A stretch of DNA of 46,148 nucleotides. Origin: an uncultured Prevotella sp. Lineage in GTDB: Bacteria; Bacteroidota; Bacteroidia; Bacteroidales; Bacteroidaceae. Positions 24,647 to 33,624 of the stretch are shown here, piece by piece. Under the pieces are notes generated by a model that saw only the letters and a list, made by a program, of their open reading frames with translations, did no database searches and had not been told where the DNA came from. A program made the position numbers and the translations under genes. Every line of letters starts with the position of its first letter. Within the stretch, counting starts at the first letter, position 1. Location: NCBI GenBank assembly GCA_900555035.1, contig USJX01000016.1, forward strand, positions 1 to 46,148, written 5' to 3'.

Positions 24647-25981
24647 ATGAAGAAACTGTTTATTGAGACTTATGGCTGCCAGATGAACGTGGCAGACAGC
24701 GAGGTAGTTGCCTCTGTGATGCAGATGGCAGGCTACGAAATTTGCGAGAAGGAAGAAGAGGCTGATGCCATCTTCCTGAACACCTGCAGCATTCGTGAGA
24801 ATGCAGAGAACAAGATTTACCATCGCCTCGACACCCTGCATGCTGAGCAGAAGAAGGGAAGAAAGGTGATTCTCGGCGTATTGGGCTGCATGGCTGAGCG
24901 AGTGAAGGATGACCTCATCCAAAACCACTATGCCAACCTGGTCTGTGGACCAGACAGCTATCTCAATCTGCCGGATTTGATTGCGCAGTGCGAGATGGGT
25001 ACCAACGCCATCAACATAGAACTTTCAAAGACCGAGACCTACCGTGACATCGTGCCTCAGCGCATCGGTGGCAACAGAGTGAGCGGTTTCGTAAGCATCA
25101 TGCGTGGTTGCAACAACTTCTGCCACTACTGCATCGTGCCTTATACCCGTGGACGTGAGCGCAGCCGCGATGCCGAGAGCATCCTGCGTGAGGTGCGCGA
25201 TTTGCAGCAGCGTGGCTTCAAGGAAGTTACCCTGCTGGGACAGAACGTAAACAGTTACGGTCTCTCGCCATCGGGTAAGCGCGAGGAAGGCAGTCTTTCC
25301 TTCGCCGAACTCCTCCACATGGTAGCCCAGGCTGTGCCAGACATGCGTGTACGCTTCACCACCTCTAATCCAGAGGATATGACCGAGGACATCCTCCAGG
25401 CCATCGCCGATGAGCCAAACCTCTGCAAGCACATCCACTTCCCTGCCCAGAGCGGAAGCAACAAGATTCTGAAGTTGATGAACCGCAAATACACCCGTGA
25501 GGAGTATCTGCAGCACATCGCCGACATCAAGCGCATCATCCCAGACTGCGGCATCACCACCGATATCTTCGTGGGTTATCACGACGAAACCGAGGAAGAC
25601 CATCAGGAAACCCTCTCGCTGGTGAAGGAAGTAGGCTTCGACAGTGCCTTCATGTTCAAGTATTCAGAGCGCCCAGGCACCTACGCTGCCAAGCATCTGC
25701 CAGACAACGTTTCTGAGGAAACCAAGATAGCCCGCCTCAACGAGCTCATCAAGCTGCAGACCGAGGTGAGTGCCGAGCAGAACAAGAAGGACGAGGGCAA
25801 GGAATTCACCATCCTCATCGAGAACTTCAGCAAGCGCAGCCGTGAGCAGATGATGGGCCGCACCGAGCAGAACAAGGCGGTGGTTATCGACAAGGGCAAC
25901 CACCATATCGGAGAGTTCGTAAAGGTCCGCATCACCGGTTCTACTTCTGCTACCCTCTTCGGAGAGGAAGTGAAAGAGTAA
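24647..25981 (+). CDS. miaB: tRNA-2-methylthio-N6-dimethylallyladenosine synthase
   Basis: A radical-SAM methylthiotransferase that modifies i6A37 of tRNAs reading UNN codons. All diagnostic parts are intact in 444 residues: the N-terminal UPF0004 cluster cysteines Cys11, Cys47 and Cys81 (ETYGCQMN, NTCSIRE, LGCMAER), the radical-SAM CxxxCxxC at Cys155, Cys159 and Cys162 (RGCNNFCHYCIVPYTRGRE), and a C-terminal TRAM domain ending SATLFGEEV. No TAnnTTTG box is found in the preceding 73 bases, so it is probably transcribed with the PAP2 gene. It ends before a perfect palindromic terminator. Confidence 0.96.
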   Translation: MKKLFIETYGCQMNVADSEVVASVMQMAGYEICEKEEEADAIFLNTCSIRENAENKIYHRLDTLHAEQKKGRKVILGVLGCMAERVKDDLIQNHYANLVCGPDSYLNLPDLIAQCEMGTNAINIELSKTETYRDIVPQRIGGNRVSGFVSIMRGCNNFCHYCIVPYTRGRERSRDAESILREVRDLQQRGFKEVTLLGQNVNSYGLSPSGKREEGSLSFAELLHMVAQAVPDMRVRFTTSNPEDMTEDILQAIADEPNLCKHIHFPAQSGSNKILKLMNRKYTREEYLQHIADIKRIIPDCGITTDIFVGYHDETEEDHQETLSLVKEVGFDSAFMFKYSERPGTYAAKHLPDNVSEETKIARLNELIKLQTEVSAEQNKKDEGKEFTILIENFSKRSREQMMGRTEQNKAVVIDKGNHHIGEFVKVRITGSTSATLFGEEVKE

Positions 25982-26051
25982 GGATGCTTCTTTGAAGAAA
26001 AACGGAGCAAAAAAGACTCTTCTATAAGAAAAAACTGAATAAAATTCAAGA

Positions 26052-26077
26052 AAGACCGCCAAAAGTTTGGCGGTCTT
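26052..26077 (+). terminator. miaB terminator overlapping the ABC exporter's -33 element
   Basis: AAGACCGCCAAA (26052-26063) pairs perfectly with TTTGGCGGTCTT (26066-26077). The right arm contains the TTTG that serves as -33 for the next promoter. Confidence 0.8.
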
Positions 26078-26097
26078 CCTTAAAAACACTATATTTG
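26066..26097 (+). promoter_or_regulatory. Promoter of the ABC exporter (likely leaderless)
   Basis: TTTG at 26066-26069, 20 bases, then TATATTTG at 26090-26097, then CACCT and the ATG at 26103. Transcription should begin at or next to the start codon. Confidence 0.75.
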
Positions 26098-26102
26098 CAC
26101 CT

Positions 26103-27956
26103 ATGAAGGAATTTTTGCAAATCTTACGCCGATTCGTCCCTCCATACAAGAAGTATCTGGGGCTTTCTGTTCTGTTCAATATCCTGTCTGCGGTATTGAA
26201 CATCTTTTCGTTTGCAGCCTTGATTCCTATCCTGCAGATTCTCTTCCAGGTAGATGGCGGCATCCGTGCCAACGACTATATGGAATGGGACGGAACGCTG
26301 GGCAGCATCAAGGAAGTGGCAACCAACAACCTGTATTATTACATCCAGGAGTTCATCGTGGCGCACAGTGCATCGCTGGCTCTGCTGGTTATCGGCTTGT
26401 TCCTTGCCTTCATGACATTCCTCAAGACGGGAGCCTACTTCCTCTCGTCAGCCACCATCATCCCTATCCGTACGGGCATTGTGCGTGATATCCGCAACCA
26501 GCTCTACCAGAAGATTACCTCGCTTTCGCTGGGCTTCTTCAGCGAGGAGCGCAAGGGAGATATCATCGCCCGAATGAGCGGTGATGTGCAGGAGGTGGAA
26601 AACAGCATCATGTCGTCGCTCGATATGCTCTTCAAGAATCCTATCCTCATTCTCTTCTATTTCATCACGCTCATCTGCATCAGCTGGCAGCTCACCCTCT
26701 TCACCATCCTCTTTGTGCCGGGCTTCGGTTGGTTCATGGGTGTTGTAGGAAAGAAGCTGAAGGCGCAGAGCACCGAGGCACAGTCGCTCTGGAGCGACAC
26801 GATGAGCATGGTAGAGGAAACCCTGGGCGGATTGCGCATCATCAAGGCGTTCTGTGCCGAGGATAAGATGAACTGGCGTTTCAACCAGGTGAACAGCAGC
26901 TATCGCGACAATATCATGCGTGTAAATATCCGTCAGCAGATGGCGCACCCGATGAGCGAGTTTCTGGGAACCATCCTCATCGTGGTGGTATTGTGGTTTG
27001 GCGGTATCCTGGTTCTGGATTACGGCAGAATCGACGGTCCTACCATCATCTTCTATCTCGTGATGCTCTACAGCATCATCAACCCGCTGAAGGAATTCTC
27101 CAAAGCGAGCTACAATATCCCAAAGGGATTGGCAAGCATGGAGCGTATCGACAAGATTCTACAGGCAGAGATAGAAATCAAGGACAAGGAGAACCCTGAG
27201 CATATCAGCAGCTTCGAGCATCAGATAGAGTTCCGCCATGTTTCCTTTGCCTATACCGACCATCAGAATGATGAACTGGTTTACGTGCTGAAGGATATCA
27301 ACCTGGTGATTCCTAAGGGAAAGACCATCGCACTGGTGGGTCAGAGCGGTAGCGGAAAGAGTACGATGCTCGACCTGATTCCTCGTTACTACGATGTACA
27401 GGAGGGCGAAGTGCTCATCGACGGCATCAACGTGAAGGACCTCTGCGTGCACGATCTCCGACAGCTGATAGGTAATGTAAACCAGGAGGCCATCCTCTTC
27501 AACGCCAGTTTCAAGGACAACATCCGTTTCGGCAAGACCGATGCTACCGATGAGGAAATAGCCAATGCAGCGAAGATTGCCAATGCCTACGAATTCATCA
27601 CCAAGTCGGAACATGGCTTCGATACAGGTATCGGCGACCGTGGCGGCAGACTCTCTGGCGGTCAGCGCCAGCGTGTGAGCATCGCCCGTGCCATCCTCAA
27701 GAACCCTCCTATCCTCATCCTCGACGAGGCAACATCAGCTCTTGATACCGAGAGCGAACGTCTGGTGCAGGATGCCTTGGAGAAGCTGATGAAGACCCGT
27801 ACCACCGTGGCTGTAGCCCACCGACTGAGCACCATCAAGCATGCCGACGAAATCTGCGTATTGCACGAGGGCAGGATTGTGGAGCGTGGTACCCACGAAG
27901 AGTTGATAACAAAAGACGGATATTACAAGAAGTTGCATGACATGCAGCAGGTGTAA
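26103..27956 (+). CDS. MsbA-like ABC exporter (lipid flippase family)
   Basis: A 617-residue half-transporter: a membrane domain (residues about 15-340, six helices) fused to an ATPase domain with Walker A GQSGSGKST (about 412), signature LSGGQRQRV (about 515) and Walker B ILILDEATSALD (about 536), plus the H-loop AHRLST. The family flips lipid A or other lipid-linked precursors across the inner membrane; the LpxL-like acyltransferase right behind it fits lipid A export. The start is set at 26103: an in-frame ATG at 26067 lies inside the miaB terminator and before the promoter box, and would add 12 poorly conserved residues. Probably first gene of an operon with the two downstream genes. Confidence 0.92.
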   Translation: MKEFLQILRRFVPPYKKYLGLSVLFNILSAVLNIFSFAALIPILQILFQVDGGIRANDYMEWDGTLGSIKEVATNNLYYYIQEFIVAHSASLALLVIGLFLAFMTFLKTGAYFLSSATIIPIRTGIVRDIRNQLYQKITSLSLGFFSEERKGDIIARMSGDVQEVENSIMSSLDMLFKNPILILFYFITLICISWQLTLFTILFVPGFGWFMGVVGKKLKAQSTEAQSLWSDTMSMVEETLGGLRIIKAFCAEDKMNWRFNQVNSSYRDNIMRVNIRQQMAHPMSEFLGTILIVVVLWFGGILVLDYGRIDGPTIIFYLVMLYSIINPLKEFSKASYNIPKGLASMERIDKILQAEIEIKDKENPEHISSFEHQIEFRHVSFAYTDHQNDELVYVLKDINLVIPKGKTIALVGQSGSGKSTMLDLIPRYYDVQEGEVLIDGINVKDLCVHDLRQLIGNVNQEAILFNASFKDNIRFGKTDATDEEIANAAKIANAYEFITKSEHGFDTGIGDRGGRLSGGQRQRVSIARAILKNPPILILDEATSALDTESERLVQDALEKLMKTRTTVAVAHRLSTIKHADEICVLHEGRIVERGTHEELITKDGYYKKLHDMQQV

Positions 27957-27997
27957 TTGAGTAAAGAGTTAATAGTTAAGAATTTATAGTTTTACAG
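27957..27997. repeat. Short AGTTAA-type repeat
   Basis: AAAGAGTTAATAGTTAAG followed by TTTATAGTTT, same family as 5358-5430 and 23516-23612. Confidence 0.55.
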
Positions 27998-28924
27998 ATG
28001 GTTAAGATTGTTTATGCATTCTTTTATGCAATATCGCTGCTGCCTTTCAGGCTGCTCTATTGCATCGCCGATTTCGAGTACTTCATGATGTATCACGTCA
28101 TCAAGTACCGCAGGGGTATTGCGCGTAAGAATCTCACCAGCTCTTTTCCTGAGAAATCAGAAGAAGAGATTATCGACATTGAGAAGAAGTTCTATCGCTG
28201 GTTCAGCGATTACTTCTTCGAGGCTGTCAAATTGCTCAGCATCAGTGACAAGGAGTTACGCCAGCGATTCCAGGTCATCAACAGCGAGGAGGTGGAGCAA
28301 TGTTTCCAGGAAGGTCAGAACGTGGCAGCTATCCTGGGCCATTACTGCAACTGGGAGTGGCTCTCATGCGTGGGTATCGAACTGCCCAAGTCACGCAAGA
28401 TAGGCCTCATCTATCACCCTCTGCGTAACCATGCCTTCGACGAGCTCTTCAAGCGCATCCGTTCTCACGAGGAGAATGGCGTGGTGGTGCCCAAGAAAGA
28501 AATCCTCCGCTATCTGGTGGATTACAAGCGCAAGGGCATCATGAGCATCTTCGGCTACATCAGCGACCAGGGTCCCAAGTGGGAGAACATCCACCTGTGG
28601 CTTCCTTTCCTCAACCATCCCGAAACCCCGGTGTTTACGGGCGGCGAGAGAATCATGAGAAAGATGAACGATGCCGTGTTCTATGTAGAGATGTCGCGCC
28701 CGAAGCGAGGCTACTATACGGCAACCTACAAGCTCATCACCCGTGAGCCCAACACTCTGCCGGAGCACGAGATTACCCGTCGCTTCTTCCAGATGCTGGA
28801 AGAAACCATCCGCAAGAATCCACCTTATTATTTATGGACGCATAACAGATGGAAGCGAACCAAGGAGGAGTTTGACAAGCGATATGAAGTGGTGAAGGGG
28901 AAAGTTGTGCCAAGAGAGATGTAA
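27998..28924 (+). CDS. LpxL/HtrB-type lysophospholipid acyltransferase
   Basis: A 308-residue membrane-anchored acyltransferase of the LpxL/LpxM family, which adds secondary acyl chains to Kdo-lipid A or related lipids. The N-terminus has one hydrophobic anchor (residues 4-24). The catalytic HX4E motif is seen as His115-Glu120 in GHYCNWEW. Further family blocks are GLIYHPLRNHAFDEL, then GYISDQGPKW and the TGGERIMRKM segment, and the C-terminal YLWTHNRWKR. Length is normal. It begins 41 bases after the ABC exporter, which supports lipid A maturation plus export as a unit. Confidence 0.92.
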   Translation: MVKIVYAFFYAISLLPFRLLYCIADFEYFMMYHVIKYRRGIARKNLTSSFPEKSEEEIIDIEKKFYRWFSDYFFEAVKLLSISDKELRQRFQVINSEEVEQCFQEGQNVAAILGHYCNWEWLSCVGIELPKSRKIGLIYHPLRNHAFDELFKRIRSHEENGVVVPKKEILRYLVDYKRKGIMSIFGYISDQGPKWENIHLWLPFLNHPETPVFTGGERIMRKMNDAVFYVEMSRPKRGYYTATYKLITREPNTLPEHEITRRFFQMLEETIRKNPPYYLWTHNRWKRTKEEFDKRYEVVKGKVVPREM

Positions 28925-28960
28925 TTCGATACTATCACAAGGAACTAATCAATAGGCTAT

Positions 28961-29995
28961 ATGAAGGAAAGAAGATTATGTTATATCAGCCGCACTTATT
29001 ACAATCAGACAAGTGCTGGCAACAAGGCAAAGACAGATTACGAAAAGGTGCTGCACTCGATGGGGGCAGCAAGTATCGGCTTGCCTTGCAAAATCGACAA
29101 CAATAAATTCCTGGCCTTCTTCTATAACCTGGCGAGTACCCTCATCGCCTGCTCTCGCATTCAGAAAGGAGATGTCATCGTACTGCAATATCCCGTAAAG
29201 AAATATTTCTCCTTCATCTGCAAGATGGCACACCTCAAAGGAGCCAAGACCATTTCCCTGATTCATGATTTGGGCAGTTTCCGACGAAAGAAACTAACCG
29301 TAGCCCAGGAATTGAAACGCCTGAGTCACACCGACTATATCATCGCCACCAACCAGGCGATGAAGCTGTGGCTTGAGCAGCAAGGCTTGGAAAAGCTTAT
29401 CGGAGCCCTGGGATTCCATGATTATCTGTCGCCATCCGTTGCAGCAGACAAGAAGCACCAGCCCAACGAGGTATGGAATATCGTATATGCCGGCTCACTC
29501 AACCTGCGCAAAAACGCCTTTATCCTGAAGATGCAGGAACTGGATTACCAGTTTAAGTTTCATCTTTATGGAAACATGGAAGATTATGATGCAGTGGCAA
29601 AAGACAAGAACATTGTATGGCATGGCTTTATGAATGCCGACGATTTCATCAAGCAAGTGCATGGAAACTTCGGTTTGGTATGGGATGGAGATTCCCTGGA
29701 AGAATGTCATGGCGACTTCGGAAGCTATCTGAAATACAACACCCCACACAAAGCATCCTTCTACCTGCGTGCCGGATTACCTATCATCGTATGGAAAGAA
29801 TCTGCCATTGCTCCGCTTGTAGAAAAGAGAGGAGTGGGATTTGCCATCAACTCCCTGAAAGAACTTCCGGGGTGCCTAGCCAGCATTTCGGAAGAAGAAT
29901 ATGCCGATATGCTTACCCAAACAAAACAGATGGCAATGGCCATCAACAACGGAGAGAATCTGAAGAAGGCTATACAGGAATGTTCAATAGTATAG
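28961..29995 (+). CDS. Glycosyltransferase, galactofuranosyltransferase-like
   Basis: A 344-residue cytoplasmic or membrane-associated GT-B-fold glycosyltransferase. The start CYISRTYYNQTSAGNKAKTD is typical of beta-1,6-galactofuranosyltransferase-like proteins of Firmicutes and Bacteroidetes. The second Rossmann half contains NIVYAGSLNLRKNAF (about 178), LYGNMEDYD, then IVWHGFMNADDF and the nucleotide-sugar segment LVWDGDSLEECHGDFGSYL (about 244), followed by YNTPHKASFYLRAGLPIIVW. The acceptor and donor cannot be decided. It closes the operon 26103-29995, so it probably decorates a surface glycan or glycolipid. It converges with a GT32 gene through a shared hairpin. Confidence 0.8.
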   Translation: MKERRLCYISRTYYNQTSAGNKAKTDYEKVLHSMGAASIGLPCKIDNNKFLAFFYNLASTLIACSRIQKGDVIVLQYPVKKYFSFICKMAHLKGAKTISLIHDLGSFRRKKLTVAQELKRLSHTDYIIATNQAMKLWLEQQGLEKLIGALGFHDYLSPSVAADKKHQPNEVWNIVYAGSLNLRKNAFILKMQELDYQFKFHLYGNMEDYDAVAKDKNIVWHGFMNADDFIKQVHGNFGLVWDGDSLEECHGDFGSYLKYNTPHKASFYLRAGLPIIVWKESAIAPLVEKRGVGFAINSLKELPGCLASISEEEYADMLTQTKQMAMAINNGENLKKAIQECSIV

Positions 29996-30020
29996 TTTAT
30001 ACTCTCCCAATAATTGCACA

Positions 30021-30067
30021 TAGTAAGATATGCCCTTCTCACTTTTTGAAAAGGGCATATTTTACTA
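30021..30067. terminator. Bidirectional terminator overlapping the GT32 3' end
   Basis: TAGTAAGATATGCCCTT (30021-30037) pairs with AAGGGCATATTTTACTA (30051-30067). The right arm is part of the last codons of the convergent GT32 gene, whose stop is at 30039. Confidence 0.75.
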
Positions 30068-30740
30068 CATGCCATAAATGCTTGACCTTAATCTCGATGA
30101 ATCGTCCCAATTTTCTCTTTCGCCAGCTACCCGCTACGCGATGCACTCCAATCGTCTCACTATCCACAGGATAATGATTGTTGGGAGCAACAAAATGCGT
30201 AGGATAAACCGTCAACCCAGGCACCACCTGCTTTTCGTCCTTCATCTGCCATCCGAAAGACTTCGCCACAGCCGACATGGTATAAGGCGAAATCGTATCA
30301 TTGAAAGAGCCATCTGGATTCTTGAAATGGCGGTTCTGATAATATTCAAACATCTTCTGGCAGAACGCATTGCCCGCAGTACCCATAAAGAAGGCTGCCT
30401 GCAAGCCAAACTCCTCCTTATCCTTCTCGTTGAAAGTGGCAAAGCCATCCTCTGGAAGAATCTCGTCGAAACGGCGATGCAGATAGATGTCGCTATCCAT
30501 ATAGATGCCGCCTTCCTTATATACGGCATAGAATCGCACCACATCGGCAGCGAAAGCCCATTTTCGGGCCTCCAGAGCCTCATCGATAAAGGCACAGCCA
30601 ATAGACTTTGCCGCAGTATAATCCCAAACTTTAACTACATAGTCGGGCATCAGGCGCTTCCATGTATCCAAACAAACCTTTATCTCTACAGGATAAGGGT
30701 CATTACTGAACCAACACAAATGTATTACCTTTGGTATCAT
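30039..30740 (-). CDS. GT32-type glycosyltransferase (capsular/LPS sugar transfer)
   Basis: A 233-residue GT-A-fold enzyme with the GT32/Och1-like pattern: MIPKVIHLCWFSNDPYP at the start, WDYTAAKSIG, then FAADVVRFYAVYKEGGIYMDSDIYL (split around residue 75-97), where the DSD motif is the metal-binding DxD. Members transfer mannose, galactose or other hexoses to surface polysaccharides. It follows the GT8 gene by 18 bases on the same strand and so belongs to its operon. The stop codon lies inside a bidirectional terminator. Length is normal for bacterial members. Confidence 0.88.
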   Translation of the reverse strand: MIPKVIHLCWFSNDPYPVEIKVCLDTWKRLMPDYVVKVWDYTAAKSIGCAFIDEALEARKWAFAADVVRFYAVYKEGGIYMDSDIYLHRRFDEILPEDGFATFNEKDKEEFGLQAAFFMGTAGNAFCQKMFEYYQNRHFKNPDGSFNDTISPYTMSAVAKSFGWQMKDEKQVVPGLTVYPTHFVAPNNHYPVDSETIGVHRVAGSWRKRKLGRFIEIKVKHLWHVVKYALFKK

Positions 30741-30758
30741 ATTCTTTTATGCTTATAT

Positions 30759-31712
30759 CTAATTATCCTTTTCCTCCAAATATCTCTCAAACTTTTTCTT
30801 GTCTAAGATTTTAGACTCATTAATACCTAAAGTATAAGGCAAATTATGCAAGAAACGATGTATTTTCGATAATGGTTTCTGCAAACGAGAATAATCATCG
30901 AATGGAGTCAACTTCTGATATTTGAAAAACAAGTCTCTCATCGGATGAATACAATTATAATGCCATGGCTTTTTACGGTAGCAATAATGCAATATACCAA
31001 TATCACCAGCAACTGCAAGACATTTATTCCTCAAGTTTATATCTGAATAATGTTTTGTCAAGAACACATCTATTTGGACATTCCATTTCATATCCAACAT
31101 CTGTTTTTCTTTATATAAAACCGCATTCATAATGTCTTGATCGTTACGAACAACTTTATCTAAATTGGCTCTAAAATATTCTTTAAGACGATTTTCTACA
31201 TTATGTTTACGCCAGTAATCTAAATTGATTAACAACATACCACCATTAAAATATCCATATTTACTATCATATCCTAAACGGCTGAAATATTCCTTAGGAG
31301 TTTCCAATAAGTCTTGTACACCTGCCACTGCAATATTTTCCATTGGCGTATTCCACAAATCTCTTAATGATTGCAACACCAACACATCACAATCCATATA
31401 GACTACTTTTCCTATAGTTTCCGGTAATATGGTAGCTAACAAACATCTATAAAAGACTGTCATAGAAAGACGCTTATGCCCCCATTTAAGTTCATAAGCT
31501 TCGAGCAAAAGCGATGGCACAGTATAAAAACTCACTAAAGCTTTACTGTTTTTAACCTGATCAGATATAATTGTTTTACTATTACTCGTTAAATCATTAG
31601 CTACAATATGGAATGTGATATCATCCATTTTGTTATTTTCCAAAATAGAAGCCATCACTACAGTACAATAACGTACATAATTTTCATCTATGGTAAGCGC
31701 AATATGTATCAT
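30759..31712 (-). CDS. GT8-family glycosyltransferase
   Basis: A 317-residue glycosyltransferase of family 8 (LPS glucosyl- or galactosyltransferase type). The core pattern reads IHIALTIDENYVRYCTVVMAS, then YRCLLATILP and VVYMDCDVLVL, with DCD as the metal-binding DxD, and later YFNGGMLLINLDYWR and HYCYRKKPWHY. The frame stays open upstream to 31838 but that extension is an AT-rich promoter region: the -7 box lies at 31732-31739, so the start is ATG 31712. DNA is more AT-rich than neighbours, a hint that the gene came by transfer, as glycosyltransferases often do. It heads a two-gene operon with the GT32 gene. Confidence 0.88.
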   Translation of the reverse strand: MIHIALTIDENYVRYCTVVMASILENNKMDDITFHIVANDLTSNSKTIISDQVKNSKALVSFYTVPSLLLEAYELKWGHKRLSMTVFYRCLLATILPETIGKVVYMDCDVLVLQSLRDLWNTPMENIAVAGVQDLLETPKEYFSRLGYDSKYGYFNGGMLLINLDYWRKHNVENRLKEYFRANLDKVVRNDQDIMNAVLYKEKQMLDMKWNVQIDVFLTKHYSDINLRNKCLAVAGDIGILHYCYRKKPWHYNCIHPMRDLFFKYQKLTPFDDYSRLQKPLSKIHRFLHNLPYTLGINESKILDKKKFERYLEEKDN

Positions 31713-31731
31713 TTTCAATTTATTTGTTGCG

Positions 31732-31739
31732 CAAAGGTA
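31732..31739 (-). promoter_or_regulatory. -7 box for the GT8-GT32 operon
   Basis: The minus strand reads TACCTTTG, 19 bases before the ATG at 31712; it decides the start codon of the GT8 gene. Confidence 0.75.
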
Positions 31740-31802
31740 CGAAAAAAAACAGTAAAACAGCAAAAAATACAAGAAATATTTGTGATACTCAATTATGTTT
31801 AG

Positions 31803-31810
31803 TACCTTTG
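31803..31810 (+). promoter_or_regulatory. -7 box for the membrane protein at 31957
   Basis: TACCTTTG on the plus strand, divergent from the GT8 promoter. Leader to ATG 31957 is about 140 bases, A-rich and with AAAGAAAG-type repeats. Confidence 0.65.
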
Positions 31811-31956
31811 CACCCATACACAATATAAGCTTTAACATTTATTGTTTATCTCGCATGCAAGATTATGGAAACAAGGATGTTATAATATATAGAAAGTAAG
31901 AAGTAAAGAAAGAACAAGAAGTAAAAAGAAAGTAATATAAAAGGAAAAAAGCAGTT

Positions 31957-33522
31957 ATGAATAAGAAGCAATTGAAAATTGTAACAGGAGTAGCTATTGC
32001 AGTTCTAATCATATCCATCATTCCCATGTTATGGATAAGCCAGTATCTTCATCCATTTGCGGATGATTATGTCTTCGGTGCAGAAGTATATAAGATTTGG
32101 AATGAGACCCATTCATTTCCGGCTTGCGTTCAGACAGCCTGGAATGTAGCTATGACGATGTATCATACATGGCAGGGCACCTATTCCGCCTGCTTTCTCA
32201 TGGCTCTACAACCAGGAGTATTCGGCCAATATTGGCTTGGAACATTCATCTTGATTTCCAGTTTGGTGACCTCCACTTACACCTTATTATATATGGTTAT
32301 GCGAAAATTACTCCATTCGTCCAGATTGGAATATCTCTTCGTATCTACCCTCTTCGTTCTGATGACCATCCAGTTTACATGGTCATACTACGATGCATTC
32401 TATTGGTATAACGGGGCGATGTACTACACTTTATTCTATAGCATGTCTCTGTTTTTAGCATCTCTGCTCATAGGATATCAATTAAGTAGTTCCAAGTTCA
32501 AGAAAGCCCTTATCGGAGGGGCTTCCATCGTTCTATCCATCATCATTGCCGGCGGAAACTTCGTATCAGGACTTGGCATGGGAGCGATTCTGTTTGCAGC
32601 CATTCTCATCATGAAGATGGAACAAAGAAGATGGCCACGTTTATATATTACTATTCTCACCATCTATGGCATCGCCTTCCTTTTCAGCGTGTTGGCTCCT
32701 GGTAATGCGTTCAGACAAGTTACCATAGAAAGCAAGCCAAATGTTGTCGTTGCATTCTTCATGGCAATAGGAAAGAGCTTCGAGTTCTTATCAGAATCCA
32801 TCAATATCGCTCAAATTCTGATGTTGATGCTTCTTAGCCCTACCCTTATCAAGGCGGCAAGTAGCTCGAGATTCAAGTTCTCTCACCCTTGGCTATGCAT
32901 CCTGATTACCGTTACGCTTTACAGTTCATTCTTCTTCGCCCACAGCTATGCCATGGGAACAAGAGGACCGGGCAGAGTACAGAATATCTATTCGTATATA
33001 CACCTGTGGCTCATCTGCATCAACATTTATTATCTTTCTGGAGCTGTTCTGAGAAAGGCTGAGGCAAAAGCGCCATTAAGTTCTGCCATTATAGATTTCG
33101 TAACGGCATCTAAGAAGAAATATGCCAACTCGCTACAGTATGCGCCATATTGTGCCATTGCCATCTTGATATTATCCGTAAGTCTCAAGGAAAGGACAAC
33201 CAACAGAACCGTTTCACTTATGCTGAAAGGAACTGCCGTGAAATTTGACAAGGAAATGAACGAGCGTGAACTGGCACTGAAGACGAATACCCAAAGTGCC
33301 ATAACATTGAAGCCTCTTACGGTAAAAATGCCTTCGGATGCATTCAATGACATCATGATTTATCCAGGATATTGGATCAATCAGGGAATGGCCCGATACT
33401 ACGGCAAAGATAAGATTGTAGCCTCACCAGCCGCAAACATGCAAGAATCTCCAACCATGCTTCTTGCACGTTGCAAAAGAGACGTAGGACCAGGTAATTT
33501 GAAATTTGTATATATAAAATAA
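31957..33522 (+). CDS. Polytopic membrane protein (DUF6056-like)
   Basis: A 521-residue protein with about eleven hydrophobic segments from residue 10 to 415 and a C-terminal soluble tail of about 90 residues. The opening loop HPFADDYVFGAEVY (about 32-45) with acidic pair DD, and FYWYNGAMYYTLFYSM, are features of the DUF6056 family, probably GT-C-type transferases or their relatives that modify surface glycans using lipid-linked sugars. No catalytic residue can be assigned with certainty besides the conserved D-D in the first loop. It stands alone with its own promoter, next to glycosyltransferase genes, which supports a surface-glycan role. Confidence 0.75.
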   Translation: MNKKQLKIVTGVAIAVLIISIIPMLWISQYLHPFADDYVFGAEVYKIWNETHSFPACVQTAWNVAMTMYHTWQGTYSACFLMALQPGVFGQYWLGTFILISSLVTSTYTLLYMVMRKLLHSSRLEYLFVSTLFVLMTIQFTWSYYDAFYWYNGAMYYTLFYSMSLFLASLLIGYQLSSSKFKKALIGGASIVLSIIIAGGNFVSGLGMGAILFAAILIMKMEQRRWPRLYITILTIYGIAFLFSVLAPGNAFRQVTIESKPNVVVAFFMAIGKSFEFLSESINIAQILMLMLLSPTLIKAASSSRFKFSHPWLCILITVTLYSSFFFAHSYAMGTRGPGRVQNIYSYIHLWLICINIYYLSGAVLRKAEAKAPLSSAIIDFVTASKKKYANSLQYAPYCAIAILILSVSLKERTTNRTVSLMLKGTAVKFDKEMNERELALKTNTQSAITLKPLTVKMPSDAFNDIMIYPGYWINQGMARYYGKDKIVASPAANMQESPTMLLARCKRDVGPGNLKFVYIK

Positions 33523-33532
33523 TTGAACTTTC

Positions 33533-33599
33533 GCATGTAAGCTCCACACGCCCTGAAAGGGCAGAAGCTCCTAGCCCAGGGCGTATGGAATTTACTTGC
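33533..33599. repeat. REP-like hairpin after the 31957 gene
   Basis: The arms 33533-33555 and 33577-33599 are complementary at about 19 of 23 positions; within it CGCCCTGAAAGGGC and TAGCCCAGGGCG give smaller stems. The motif CGCCCTGAAAGGGC resembles dispersed extragenic palindromes of many bacteria. It probably also ends transcription. Confidence 0.65.
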
Positions 33600-33624
33600 A
33601 AGAGTTTAGCTACTTATAGCTCAG

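Noticed and set aside
26067..26102. Twelve-residue N-terminal extension of the ABC exporter
   Set aside because: The ATG at 26067 is within the miaB terminator hairpin and before the -7 box.
31713..31838. N-terminal extension of the GT8 protein
   Set aside because: The extension covers the promoter box at 31732-31739; its hydrophobic residues come from AT-rich promoter DNA. GT8 proteins start at MIHIALTID-like segments.
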